Assembly: GCA_017543335.1 (NCBI GenBank)
Contig: JAFYGE010000003.1
Coordinates: 23,533 to 87,532 of the forward strand
Length of the DNA: 64,000 nt
DNA from: Ruminococcus sp.
GTDB taxonomy: Bacteria > Bacillota > Clostridia > Oscillospirales > Ruminococcaceae
Reading direction: 5' to 3'
Every line of letters begins with the position of its first letter. Positions within the stretch are counted from its first letter, which is position 1. The position numbers and the translations under genes are program-made. Shown here in pieces: positions 23,152-31,873 of the stretch. The notes under the pieces were generated by a model. The model was not told the origin of the DNA. It searched no databases and saw nothing but the letters and a program-made list of their open reading frames with translations.

Positions 23152-23406
23152 ATGCTGATAAATATTGGCTATGGAAATATGGTGTCTGCCGAAAGAATAG
23201 TTAGTATAGTAAGTCCGGAGTCTGCTCCGATAAAACGTCTCGTTCAGGAGGCTCGTGACGACGGCAAAGCTATCGATGCTACTTACGGCAGAAAGACAAG
23301 AGCGGTTATGATAATGGACAGCGGTCACGTTGTTCTTTCGTCGCTCATAACTGAAACTCTTGCCGCAAGAATTAATGGTTCTGGAGGTCATGACGAAGAT
23401 GAGTAA
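23152..23406 (+). CDS. remA: RemA-like DNA-binding regulator (DUF370)
   Basis: An 84-residue protein with the DUF370/RemA pattern: [41 protein letters not shown], then [16 protein letters not shown]. RemA in Bacillus subtilis binds DNA as an oligomeric ring and activates matrix and osmoprotection genes; the role here is unknown. The start has GGTGAAAG upstream. Its last codons overlap the start of gmk by 8 bases, and the yicC-remA-gmk-rpoZ order is conserved in Firmicutes. Confidence 0.9.
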   Translation: MLINIGYGNMVSAERIVSIVSPESAPIKRLVQEARDDGKAIDATYGRKTRAVMIMDSGHVVLSSLITETLAARINGSGGHDEDE

Positions 23407-24004
23407 GGGCAGACTTATAGTTTTTTCCGCTCCGTCCGGATGCGGAAAGGGTACTATGCTGGCAGAAATATTGAAGAATGATAAGTTCCGTACTTCTGTT
23501 TCAGCTACTACACGCTCCCCTCGTGAGGGCGAGATAGACGGCGTTAGCTATCATTTCCTCAGCCGTGAGGACTTTATGAAGAAAATCGATGAGGACGCTT
23601 TCCTCGAACACGCAGAGTACTGCGAAAATTGCTATGGTACTCTTCTTACGGAAGTTGATCCGTACCTCGAAAAAGGTATAAATGTTATCCTTGAGATCGA
23701 AGTTCAGGGAGCTATGGACGTTATGGCGAAAAGACCGGATGCTGTTACTATTTTCGTTCTTCCGCCGTCACTTAAAGAGCTCCGCAGAAGACTCGAAAAA
23801 AGAGGCACTGAGTCTCAGGAAGTAATCGAAAAGAGACTTTCAAAGGCTGCCGGAGAAATATCCTTCGCAGACAAGTATGATTATATAATCGTAAACGGCC
23901 CTCTGGAAGAGGCTGTCAGTGACTTTTTCTCTATAATCCGTGGAGAAGAACTGAAGACCGCTTCTATGGTTGAAACTATAAATGAGGTGTTACAAAATGC
24001 TTAG
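23399..24004 (+). CDS. gmk: Guanylate kinase
   Basis: A 201-residue enzyme that phosphorylates GMP to GDP. It starts [19 protein letters not shown] with the P-loop at 10-17. GMP-binding residues lie in [23 protein letters not shown], and the lid motif is in [17 protein letters not shown] at 23399 is chosen: GGAGG (23383-23387) is 11 bases upstream, while the in-frame ATG at 23390 is only two bases from it. It overlaps remA and rpoZ, showing translational coupling. Confidence 0.95.
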   Translation: MSKGRLIVFSAPSGCGKGTMLAEILKNDKFRTSVSATTRSPREGEIDGVSYHFLSREDFMKKIDEDAFLEHAEYCENCYGTLLTEVDPYLEKGINVILEIEVQGAMDVMAKRPDAVTIFVLPPSLKELRRRLEKRGTESQEVIEKRLSKAAGEISFADKYDYIIVNGPLEEAVSDFFSIIRGEELKTASMVETINEVLQNA

Positions 24005-24206
24005 ACCCGCAGTAAATCAGATCATTTCAAAAAACGAAAGCTGCTATTCTCTCGTTATCGCTGTTGCTAAACGTGCAAGAGAGATCTCTGAGGAGCTTTA
24101 CGAAAAGGGCGAAACTCTCGAAGAGAAGCCTGTAAAGACCGCAGTTGAGGAAATAGCAAGCGGAAAGTGCAAAATTGTGAGCACTGAAAACGAGCCGACA
24201 GAGTAA
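23997..24206 (+). CDS. rpoZ: RNA polymerase omega subunit
   Basis: A 69-residue protein that helps assemble RNA polymerase by binding beta-prime. It starts [10 protein letters not shown] and shows the omega signature SCYSLVIAVAKRAREISEEL, then KPVKTAVEEIASGKCKI. ATG at 23997 follows GAGGTG (23984-23989); the in-frame ATG at 23982 has no ribosome site. The gene starts inside the end of gmk, a classic gmk-rpoZ arrangement, and its stop codon overlaps the start of priA (TAATG). Confidence 0.95.
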   Translation: MLRPAVNQIISKNESCYSLVIAVAKRAREISEELYEKGETLEEKPVKTAVEEIASGKCKIVSTENEPTE

Positions 24207-26653
24207 TGTCACTAATTGCGGAGACCGCAGTCAGCGGAACGGCTTATTCCTTTGATATGCTGTTCAGCTACACCGTGCCTGAGCGGATGCAGGAGAAAAT
24301 TGCCTGCGGATGCAGAGTACTCGTGCCGTTCGGCAGAGGAAATAAAAGGCGTATCGGCGTAGTCATGAAGCTTTCAGAGGGGAACAGCAGCGGACTAAAA
24401 TCACTGGTATCTCTGGTCGATGAAAAGCCTGTTGTTTCGGGAGAGCTGCTCTCGCTGGCATTTTACCTTAGAGAGACTGCTTTCTGCACCTACTATGACG
24501 CTGTAAGGATAATGCTCCCGCCTGCTATGAGCATAACTGCTAAAGAGACTTTTTCCCTGAATACTCCGGCTTATGATGCCGAGCTCACGGAAGAAGCGGC
24601 TGAACTTCTTGATTCACTCAAAGAAGCTTCCGACAGTAAGGAGCTGAATGAGCTTATCGAGAACTTCATAACCGATAACGGCAGAAGACTCATTGACGAA
24701 CTCTGCGAGACCGGCAGACTCGTGTCTGATAATATTTTCAGACAGGCAGTCGGCGATTCTACAGTAAAAATGGTAAGACTCACTGACAGCTATCTCGATG
24801 CACCTGATAATTTTCAACTCACTCCAAAGCAGAAAAAAGTTGCGGAGTTTTTGTTTGAATACGGTACAGCCGCAACTAAAGAAGCTGCATATATGTGCGG
24901 AGTTACTTCTGCTGTTGTGAAACGGCTTATCGCAAACGGTGCGGCAGAGGAGTACACAGCTGAGACACTAAGAAGTGTAGATGACGGCTCTGAGGAACGT
25001 TGTGATCCGGAGTCTATTATTCTTTCAGATGAACAGCAAAAAGCTCATGATGCTGTTCTGGCTTCAATGTTTGAAAGAAAATACTGTACCTACCTTCTCC
25101 ACGGAGTTACCGGAAGCGGTAAGACTTCGGTGTTCGAGAAGCTTATATATGATACGGTAAAACTGGGACGGCAGGCAATGCTGCTGATACCGGAGATAGG
25201 TCTTACTCCGCAGATACTAAAGCGATTCCGCTCACTGTTCGGAGAAAGAGTAGCTGTTATACACAGCGGACTTTCCCACGGTCAGCGACTTGATGAATAC
25301 AAAAGAATACAGCGTGGCGATGCGGATATTGTTATCGGTACGAGAAGTGCCGTGTTCGCACCGCTCGATAATATAGGACTTATTATCATGGATGAGGAGG
25401 GCGAACGCTCCTATAAATCGGATAGTTCACCAAGATACCTCACGCATGATATAGCCAAGCGAAGATGTGCATATAATAATTCTGTACTTCTTCTTGCTTC
25501 GGCAACACCGTCGGTCGAAAGCTATTATATGGCTGAAAAAGGAGTTTATAAGCTTCTGACTATGAAGCAGCGTTACCATAGTAATTCGCTTCCGGATGTT
25601 GATATTATTGATATGAACACCGAGAGAATGAACGGAAATGCTTCCGAATTCAGCCGTAAACTCACTGACGAGATAAATGAAAACCTTAAAAATGGAGAAC
25701 AGACTATACTTCTGCTCAATAGGAGAGGTTTTCACACTATCATAAGCTGCTGCGACTGCTATCAGCCGCTCTATTGCCCGAACTGCTCCGTACCGCTGAC
25801 GTACCATAAGAAAAATAACAAGCTTATGTGTCACTACTGCGGATACGTTTCCGAGCCGGTCAAGGAATGTCCTTCGTGCGGCTCTGAGAGACTAAAGAGC
25901 ATGGGATTCGGCACTCAGAAACTGGAGGAGGAACTTAATGTGTCCTTCCCGTCAGCAAGAGTGCTCAGAATGGATGCTGATACCACTTTTTCACGGTATT
26001 CCTATGAAAAAGGGTTCAATGCATTCCGCAATGGCGAGTACGATATTATGATTGGTACTCAGATGATAGGTAAGGGACTTGATTTCCCGAATGTTACTCT
26101 GGTGGGAGTGCTGTCAGTTGATAAAGCCCTGTATGCAGGCGATTTCAGGAGCTACGAAAGGACTTTCTCACTGATAACTCAGGTAGTCGGCAGAAGCGGC
26201 AGAGGTGACAAAAAAGGCAGGGCAGTCCTACAGACTTTCATGCCTGAACATTATGTCATGAACCTTGCTGCCGAACAGGACTACGAAGGCTTTTATCGTG
26301 AAGAAATTGCGATACGCAGGGCACTTATCTTCCCGCCGCTTTGTGAGATGTGTATATTCTGTTTTGCGGCAAATGACGAAGTGTCGGTGAAAAGAGGTTC
26401 TGACGCAGTGCTTTTGCTCATGAATGACAAACTTCACGAATTACAGCCGAAAACTCCGGTAAGGGTGCTTGGACCGGTAAGATGCTCATACGGCAAGCTC
26501 AACGGCAAATATCGCTACCGGATAATTATGAAATGCAAGAATACTGCTGAAATAAGAGGATTTATCAGTGATATTCTCAGAACAGGTACTCAGCTTTCAG
26601 ATATGAAAAATGTTGCTCTCTATGCCGACATAAACGGTGATGTGGGAGTTTAA
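24206..26653 (+). CDS. priA: Primosomal helicase PriA
   Basis: An 815-residue replication-restart helicase. The N-terminal DNA-binding domain (SFDMLFSYTVPERMQ...) is followed by the helicase core: Walker A GVTGSGKTSVF (near 305), GTRSAVFAPL, LLASATPSVESYY, and the C-terminal GTQMIGKGLDFPNVTLVGV and VVGRSGRGDKKG. Zinc-binding cysteines are clear (CCDCYQPLYCPNCS, CHYCG, CPSCGS). The motif II box reads DEEG (MDEEGERSYKS) where PriA proteins usually have DEEH. It overlaps rpoZ and precedes def and fmt, a common Firmicutes order. Confidence 0.95.
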   Translation: MSLIAETAVSGTAYSFDMLFSYTVPERMQEKIACGCRVLVPFGRGNKRRIGVVMKLSEGNSSGLKSLVSLVDEKPVVSGELLSLAFYLRETAFCTYYDAVRIMLPPAMSITAKETFSLNTPAYDAELTEEAAELLDSLKEASDSKELNELIENFITDNGRRLIDELCETGRLVSDNIFRQAVGDSTVKMVRLTDSYLDAPDNFQLTPKQKKVAEFLFEYGTAATKEAAYMCGVTSAVVKRLIANGAAEEYTAETLRSVDDGSEERCDPESIILSDEQQKAHDAVLASMFERKYCTYLLHGVTGSGKTSVFEKLIYDTVKLGRQAMLLIPEIGLTPQILKRFRSLFGERVAVIHSGLSHGQRLDEYKRIQRGDADIVIGTRSAVFAPLDNIGLIIMDEEGERSYKSDSSPRYLTHDIAKRRCAYNNSVLLLASATPSVESYYMAEKGVYKLLTMKQRYHSNSLPDVDIIDMNTERMNGNASEFSRKLTDEINENLKNGEQTILLLNRRGFHTIISCCDCYQPLYCPNCSVPLTYHKKNNKLMCHYCGYVSEPVKECPSCGSERLKSMGFGTQKLEEELNVSFPSARVLRMDADTTFSRYSYEKGFNAFRNGEYDIMIGTQMIGKGLDFPNVTLVGVLSVDKALYAGDFRSYERTFSLITQVVGRSGRGDKKGRAVLQTFMPEHYVMNLAAEQDYEGFYREEIAIRRALIFPPLCEMCIFCFAANDEVSVKRGSDAVLLLMNDKLHELQPKTPVRVLGPVRCSYGKLNGKYRYRIIMKCKNTAEIRGFISDILRTGTQLSDMKNVALYADINGDVGV

Positions 26654-26671
26654 CGGAAAGGATAGAAATTA

Positions 26672-27133
26672 ATGGCATTAAGAAAAATTTTAACTGATAA
26701 GGACGAGATGCTCCACAAGGTTTGCAAACCTGTAGATAAATTTGACGACAAGCTTGCTCAGCTCCTTGACGATATGCATGAGACACTTGACAAGGCTCAG
26801 GGTGTCGGACTTGCAGCTCCACAGATAGGTTTATGCAGAAGAATTTTCATAATGCACCTTGAAGAGGGCGTTTTTGAGTGCATAAATCCGGAAGTCAGCG
26901 AGAAAAAAGGTGAGCAGAGAGTGCAGGAAGGCTGTCTTTCATGCCCGAATGTGTGGGGATATGTCACACGTCCGATGACTTGTCACCTTAAAGCTCAGGA
27001 TAGGAACGGTAATTGGTTCGAGGCTGATTTTTCAGGTCTCGGAGCTCAGTGTACCTGTCACGAGAACGATCATCTCGACGGTCATGTGTTTACAGAGATA
27101 GTTGAAGAATTTTTCGTTCCCGAGGAGGAATGA
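26672..27133 (+). CDS. def: Peptide deformylase
   Basis: A 153-residue metal enzyme that removes the N-formyl group from new proteins. All three motifs are present: GVGLAAPQIG (about 45-54), EGCLSCP (about 90) and HENDHLDG (about 130, metal-binding HExDH). It is followed 3 bases later by fmt, which makes the formyl-Met that this enzyme removes. RBS GGAAAGGAT lies upstream of ATG. Confidence 0.96.
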   Translation: MALRKILTDKDEMLHKVCKPVDKFDDKLAQLLDDMHETLDKAQGVGLAAPQIGLCRRIFIMHLEEGVFECINPEVSEKKGEQRVQEGCLSCPNVWGYVTRPMTCHLKAQDRNGNWFEADFSGLGAQCTCHENDHLDGHVFTEIVEEFFVPEEE

Positions 27134-27136
27134 TAT

Positions 27137-28066
27137 ATGAAGATAGTTTTCATGGGAACTCCTGAGTTTGCAGTACCATGCCTGAAAAAGCTTGCCGAGA
27201 GCAAGCATGAAGTCGCTGCTGTATTTACTCAGCCTGATAAACCTAAGGGTCGAGGCTATAAGATGATACCGACTCCGGTAAAGGCTGCGGCTGAGGAATA
27301 TGGACTCCCGGTATATCAGCCACTTTCACTCAGAAAGGGCGATGATGCAGAGGAGTCAATGAGAATATTGAAGGATATTGCTCCTGACCTTATAGTTGTA
27401 ACAGCTTACGGTCAGATACTTCCGAAAGAGATACTGGAGCTTCCGGTACATGGATGTATAAATATCCACGCTTCATTGCTGCCAAAGTACAGGGGAGCAG
27501 CTCCTATAAATTGGGTGCTCCTCAACGGTGAGAAAGAGACCGGAGTTACTTCCATGCAAATGGGTGAGGGACTCGACACAGGAGATATGTTAATAAAAGA
27601 AGTAACTGAAATAGGCGAAAATGAGACCTATGAGGAGCTTTACTCCCGACTTTCAATAATGGGCGGAGAAGTGCTTGAGGAGACTATTAATGCTCTTGAA
27701 AATGGCACTCTTGCTCCGGAGGTGCAGGATGAGGCTCAGACTTGCTACTCTCCGATGATAAAAAAGGAAATGAGTGCTCTGGACTTCACAAAGTCAGCAA
27801 AAGAGATCCACAATACTATCAGAGGTGTTACCGGATTTACAATGCTTGAAGGAAAGAGACTGAAAGTGTTTAAATCAGAAATTTTGGACAAAATTGCTTC
27901 TGATGCTGCCAACGGAGAGATAGTTGACGAGAAGAAATTCACCGTAAAATGCGGTGACGGAGGTCTCGTAACTTTCCTTGAGGTTCAGCCGGAGGGCAAA
28001 AAACGCATGAAAACTGAGGATTTCCTCAGAGGCAAAAAAATAACAAAGGGCACACAGCTCGGTTAA
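27137..28066 (+). CDS. fmt: Methionyl-tRNA formyltransferase
   Basis: A 309-residue enzyme that formylates Met-tRNA for initiation using 10-formyl-tetrahydrofolate. It has the start MKIVFMGTPEFAVPCL, the folate/catalytic block INIHASLLPKYRGAAPINWVLLNG (Asn, His and the SLLPKYRG loop), and GVTSMQMGEGLDTGDML. The C-terminal OB-like tRNA-binding domain lies at about 205-309. It sits between def and a membrane peptidase gene in the same run of closely spaced genes. Confidence 0.97.
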   Translation: MKIVFMGTPEFAVPCLKKLAESKHEVAAVFTQPDKPKGRGYKMIPTPVKAAAEEYGLPVYQPLSLRKGDDAEESMRILKDIAPDLIVVTAYGQILPKEILELPVHGCINIHASLLPKYRGAAPINWVLLNGEKETGVTSMQMGEGLDTGDMLIKEVTEIGENETYEELYSRLSIMGGEVLEETINALENGTLAPEVQDEAQTCYSPMIKKEMSALDFTKSAKEIHNTIRGVTGFTMLEGKRLKVFKSEILDKIASDAANGEIVDEKKFTVKCGDGGLVTFLEVQPEGKKRMKTEDFLRGKKITKGTQLG

Positions 28067-28078
28067 CAGGAGGTTTTT

Positions 28079-28747
28079 ATGGATATTTTACTTTTAATGA
28101 TTATGCTTATATTGCCGATAATCGCAAGCATCAACGTTAAAACAACATTTAATAAGTACGCAAAAATACCGAATTCAAGGGGACTTACCGGTGCTCAGGT
28201 AGCACGAAAGATACTCGATGCAAACGGACTTTACAACATCAGAATAGAGCATATTTCCGGAAATCTCTCAGATCACTATGATCCTCGTGACGGCGTGGTG
28301 AGACTTTCTGATTCAACTTGCAATGAGACTTCTGTTGCCGCTGTTGGTGTTGCCGCTCATGAGTGCGGTCACGCTTGTCAGCACGCTGAGGAGTACACTC
28401 CAATAAAGATAAGAAGTGCGATAGTTCCTGTTACTAATCTTTGTTCAAGACTCTGGTACATTGTTTTCATCATTGGAATTTTGGTGTTTGAGTCCTTCCC
28501 TTCACTTGTTTATATTGGTATAGCTATGTTTTCCGCAGTTGTTCTCTTCCAGCTTGTAACACTCCCTGTTGAGCTTGACGCAAGTAACAGAGCTTTAAAA
28601 ACTCTTGAAAGCGACAGTATTCTAGATGCTAATGAGATACCTCACGCTAAGAAAGTCCTCACAGCTGCTGCACTGACATACGTTGTAGCCCTCGTTACAG
28701 CCATCATTCAGCTGCTCCGACTTATTGCAAGTGTTAATAGAAAATAA
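28079..28747 (+). CDS. YugP-like membrane zinc metallopeptidase
   Basis: A 222-residue membrane protein with the zinc motif HECGHACQH (about 98-106) preceded by SVAAVGVAAHE, and membrane spans at about 1-18, 120-140, 145-165 and 195-217. It matches the YugP/putative neutral zinc metallopeptidase family, found next to fmt and rsmB in many Firmicutes. The substrate is unknown. RBS AGGAGG precedes ATG, and its last base overlaps the rsmB start. Confidence 0.87.
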   Translation: MDILLLMIMLILPIIASINVKTTFNKYAKIPNSRGLTGAQVARKILDANGLYNIRIEHISGNLSDHYDPRDGVVRLSDSTCNETSVAAVGVAAHECGHACQHAEEYTPIKIRSAIVPVTNLCSRLWYIVFIIGILVFESFPSLVYIGIAMFSAVVLFQLVTLPVELDASNRALKTLESDSILDANEIPHAKKVLTAAALTYVVALVTAIIQLLRLIASVNRK

Positions 28748-30060
28748 TGGCAGACCCAAGATATATTGCGATAAAGCTCCTGAATAAGACCTTCAGGAGC
28801 GGAAGTTACTCCAATATTCAACTGAATGCAGGGCTTGATTCCTCTGAGCTTGACGAAAGAGGAAAAAAGCTCTGCTCAGCAATTTATTACGGAGTTATTC
28901 AGACAAGGATAAGTCTTGATTATGTGATAGACAAATTTTCAAAGCGTCCGATCAAGAAAATGGATGACATAATTGTGAATATATTGCGTTCCGGAATTTA
29001 TCAACTTGCATATATGGACGGCGTACCGGACAATGCTGCGGTCAACGAAAGTGTTTCGCTTGCAAAGAAATTCGGCAAGACAAGTGCTTCCGGAATGGTC
29101 AATGCGATACTCCGCAATTTCATCCGACAGGATAAGAAGATATTTACCGGTAAGGTCGACAGTGCAAAGTCAATGTCGATCGCATACTCTTGTCCGGAGG
29201 AGCTTGTTAAAAGTCTCACAAATGATTATGGTGAGGAATTTACGCTCAGTTTCCTTGCACATTCTATAGAGAAACCAAACGTGTATCTCAGGAGAAATCA
29301 GCTGAGATGCAGTCTTGATGAGCTGATCGGGGCAATGAATGGATCTGAGTTGGAAGCAGTAAGTGATGAATTGCCGGAATGCTGCATTGTACGTGGCGGA
29401 GGCAATATCACTGCAAATGATGCCTTTAGGAAAGGCTTTTTTCATGTTCAGTCGATGGCATCGCAGTATTGCTGCCGTGCACTTTCACCAACTGAAAATG
29501 ATCTTGTGCTTGACATATGTGCCGCTCCGGGAGGAAAGACTTTCACCATGTCTGAACTCATGAACGGTAAGGGCACTATATATGCGTTTGACCTTCACGA
29601 AAAACGTGCAGAACTCATACGAAAAGGTGAAGAACGTCTGGGACTTGCAAATATAAAAGCTGCTGCCGGTGACGCAACAAAGTTCAATCCGGAGCTTCCA
29701 GAGTTTACCAAGATACTCTGTGATGTGCCTTGCTCAGGATTTGGAGTGATCGGCAAGAAGCCGGAAATAAAATATAAGAGCCTTTCGGATTTTGAAAGGC
29801 TTCCTCAAATACAGTACAATATTGCTGATAATGCTCTCAGGTATCTTGCTGTTGGCGGAGAACTTGTGTACTCCACCTGTACCGTTAGAAAAGCGGAAAA
29901 TGACGAGGTCTGTGACAGGATCCTGAAAGAGCATCCGGAGCTTGAACCTGTAGAGCTCCCGACTATGCTGGGCAAAAAGTTTGGCTGCCGTGCAACGCTG
30001 TCGCCTCTGGACGGCTTCGACGATGGTTTCTTTATTGCAAAATTCAGGAAAATAAAATAG
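28747..30060 (+). CDS. rsmB: 16S rRNA (cytosine-967-C5)-methyltransferase RsmB
   Basis: A 437-residue two-domain enzyme. The N-terminal NusB-like domain (1-~140; YIAIKLLNKTFRSGSYSNIQLN, AVNESVSLAKKFG) is followed by the SAM methyltransferase domain with DICAAPGGKTFTMSELM, the catalytic pair of cysteines in CDVPCSGFGVIGKKPEI and VYSTCTVRKAENDEV. It methylates one cytosine of 16S rRNA. The start overlaps the stop of the peptidase gene (ATAATGG), and it is followed by rlmN, another rRNA methyltransferase gene. Confidence 0.95.
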   Translation: MADPRYIAIKLLNKTFRSGSYSNIQLNAGLDSSELDERGKKLCSAIYYGVIQTRISLDYVIDKFSKRPIKKMDDIIVNILRSGIYQLAYMDGVPDNAAVNESVSLAKKFGKTSASGMVNAILRNFIRQDKKIFTGKVDSAKSMSIAYSCPEELVKSLTNDYGEEFTLSFLAHSIEKPNVYLRRNQLRCSLDELIGAMNGSELEAVSDELPECCIVRGGGNITANDAFRKGFFHVQSMASQYCCRALSPTENDLVLDICAAPGGKTFTMSELMNGKGTIYAFDLHEKRAELIRKGEERLGLANIKAAAGDATKFNPELPEFTKILCDVPCSGFGVIGKKPEIKYKSLSDFERLPQIQYNIADNALRYLAVGGELVYSTCTVRKAENDEVCDRILKEHPELEPVELPTMLGKKFGCRATLSPLDGFDDGFFIAKFRKIK

Positions 30061-30079
30061 ACAGGAGGGCGGTGTCCAA

Positions 30080-31135
30080 GTGGAAAAAATAGATATTCTC
30101 AGCCTTGATCTCAGCGAGCTCGAAGCTGTTCTCGTTGAAAATGGAGAGAAAAAATTCAGGGCAAAACAGATATTTCAGTGGCTTCATGTAAAAAGAGTAT
30201 TCGATTTTGATAAAATGACTGATCTTTCTATCCAATTGAGACAGCGTCTGAATGAAATATTTTGTATAAATGGACTATTTGTGCAGAAAAAGCTTGAATC
30301 TTCTATAGATAATACGGTAAAATATCTGTATAGGCTTTCTGACGGTAATTTTGTGGAGACTGTTTTAATGGAGTACAACTACGGTTACAGCATTTGCGTT
30401 TCCACTCAGGTCGGGTGCAAAATGGGGTGCCGCTTCTGTGCGTCAGCCATTGCCGGATTCGTCCGTGACCTTCGTCCGTCAGAGATACTCATGCAGATCT
30501 ACCAGACCGAACAGGATGCCGGTGTCAAAGTTTCGGGCATCGTGCTTATGGGTATCGGCGAGCCGCTTGACAACTACGATAACGTAATAAAATTCCTCGG
30601 ACTTCTCTCCGACAAGAACGGCAACGATATGAGTCTTCGTCATGTGTCCCTTTCGACTTGCGGAATAGTCCCGAAAATTTATGAGCTTGCCGAAAGAAAG
30701 CTTCAGCTTACACTGTGCATTTCACTTCACAGTGCTGATAATTCAAGGCGAAGTGAAATAATGCCGGTCAATCGTGCATATGATATCAGTGAGCTTCTGA
30801 AAGCCTGCCGGTATTACATCGATAAGACCGGAAGGCGTATCACGTTTGAGTACGCTGTTATCGATAATGTCAACTCGTCCGACAAGGATGCGGACAAGCT
30901 TGCAGATTTGCTGAGAGGCATTAACTGTCATGTAAACCTTATTCCGGTGAATAAGGTGAAAGAAAGAAATTACACCACGGCGAGGTCGGGCGTTGCTGAT
31001 TTTGCAAAGCGTCTGGGCAAGCGTGGTATCAATGCGACCGTGAGAAGAACTCTCGGAAGCGATATAGAAGCCGCCTGCGGTCAGCTAAGACGTGATGCGG
31101 CAGATCAGAAAAGAAAGGAAGGTGCGGATAGTTGA
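30080..31135 (+). CDS. rlmN: Dual-specificity RNA methyltransferase RlmN
   Basis: A 351-residue radical SAM enzyme that makes 2-methyladenosine in 23S rRNA (A2503) and some tRNAs. It shows the CxxxCxxC cluster motif (GCKMGCRFC, about 112-120), GIVLMGIGEPLDNYDNV, SLSTCGIVP and ITFEYAVIDNVN. The catalytic Cys is in the C-terminal EAACGQLR. The GTG start at 30080 follows AGGAGGG (30063-30069). Its end overlaps the start of the phosphatase gene by 4 bases. Confidence 0.95.
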   Translation: MEKIDILSLDLSELEAVLVENGEKKFRAKQIFQWLHVKRVFDFDKMTDLSIQLRQRLNEIFCINGLFVQKKLESSIDNTVKYLYRLSDGNFVETVLMEYNYGYSICVSTQVGCKMGCRFCASAIAGFVRDLRPSEILMQIYQTEQDAGVKVSGIVLMGIGEPLDNYDNVIKFLGLLSDKNGNDMSLRHVSLSTCGIVPKIYELAERKLQLTLCISLHSADNSRRSEIMPVNRAYDISELLKACRYYIDKTGRRITFEYAVIDNVNSSDKDADKLADLLRGINCHVNLIPVNKVKERNYTTARSGVADFAKRLGKRGINATVRRTLGSDIEAACGQLRRDAADQKRKEGADS

Positions 31136-31857
31136 GGTATCGTTTCGGTACGGATATCGGTCTCAAGCGTGACGAGAATCAGGACGCTGTGAGATGTGAA
31201 TATTACGGACATAATATCCTTGCTGTCGTATGTGACGGCATGGGAGGTGAACGTGCTGGAAAAGAGGCAAGCACTCTTGCTATAGAAGAGTTCTTCCAAC
31301 GCTTCTCAGCCGGCTATACCGAGAGTATGGGCGATGAGGAGATCCGCAAACTTCTCGTTTCATGTATGTCAGCCGCCAATTCCGTTATATATACACGGGC
31401 AAGATTGGATTTCAAGAATTTCGGCATGGGAACTACCTGCGTGGCGGCATTTGTAAATAGTAAATCAGCCTTTATCGCCAATGTGGGCGACAGCAGAGCT
31501 TACCTTATAACGGATAAGAAACTGCTGAGGATAACTACAGACCATAATGTAGCTTCTCTTCTTTTTGAACAAGGAAAAATAACAGAAGAGGAAATTGAAG
31601 ATCATCCGCAGAAACATATGCTCGTAAGAGCAGTCGGTGTCGAAAAGACAGTGCTTCCGGATACCTTTATACTTGATTATGAGGATAAGATCAGTTTGCT
31701 GCTTTGTTCTGATGGACTTTCAGGATATTGCAGCGACGATGAAATATATGATGTCATTCTGAATTCAACTTTCGATGACGTCGCAGATGAACTGATAAAC
31801 CTTGCTCTAAGCAAGGGCGGCCGTGACAATGTTACAGTCGCTGTCGTGTCAGATTAA
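31132..31857 (+). CDS. PP2C-type Ser/Thr protein phosphatase (Stp1/PrpC-like)
   Basis: A 241-residue phosphatase with PP2C metal motifs DIGLKRDENQDAV, LAVVCDGMGGERAGKEAS, FIANVGDSRAYLI, LLLCSDGLSGY and GGRDNVTVAVV. It removes phosphate from targets of the PASTA kinase encoded next. The TTG start overlaps the rlmN stop (TTGA), implying coupled translation. The phosphatase-kinase-rsgA-thiN order is that of other Firmicutes. Confidence 0.94.
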   Translation: MRYRFGTDIGLKRDENQDAVRCEYYGHNILAVVCDGMGGERAGKEASTLAIEEFFQRFSAGYTESMGDEEIRKLLVSCMSAANSVIYTRARLDFKNFGMGTTCVAAFVNSKSAFIANVGDSRAYLITDKKLLRITTDHNVASLLFEQGKITEEEIEDHPQKHMLVRAVGVEKTVLPDTFILDYEDKISLLLCSDGLSGYCSDDEIYDVILNSTFDDVADELINLALSKGGRDNVTVAVVSD

Positions 31858-31873
31858 TTCAGGAGGAAAGGAA

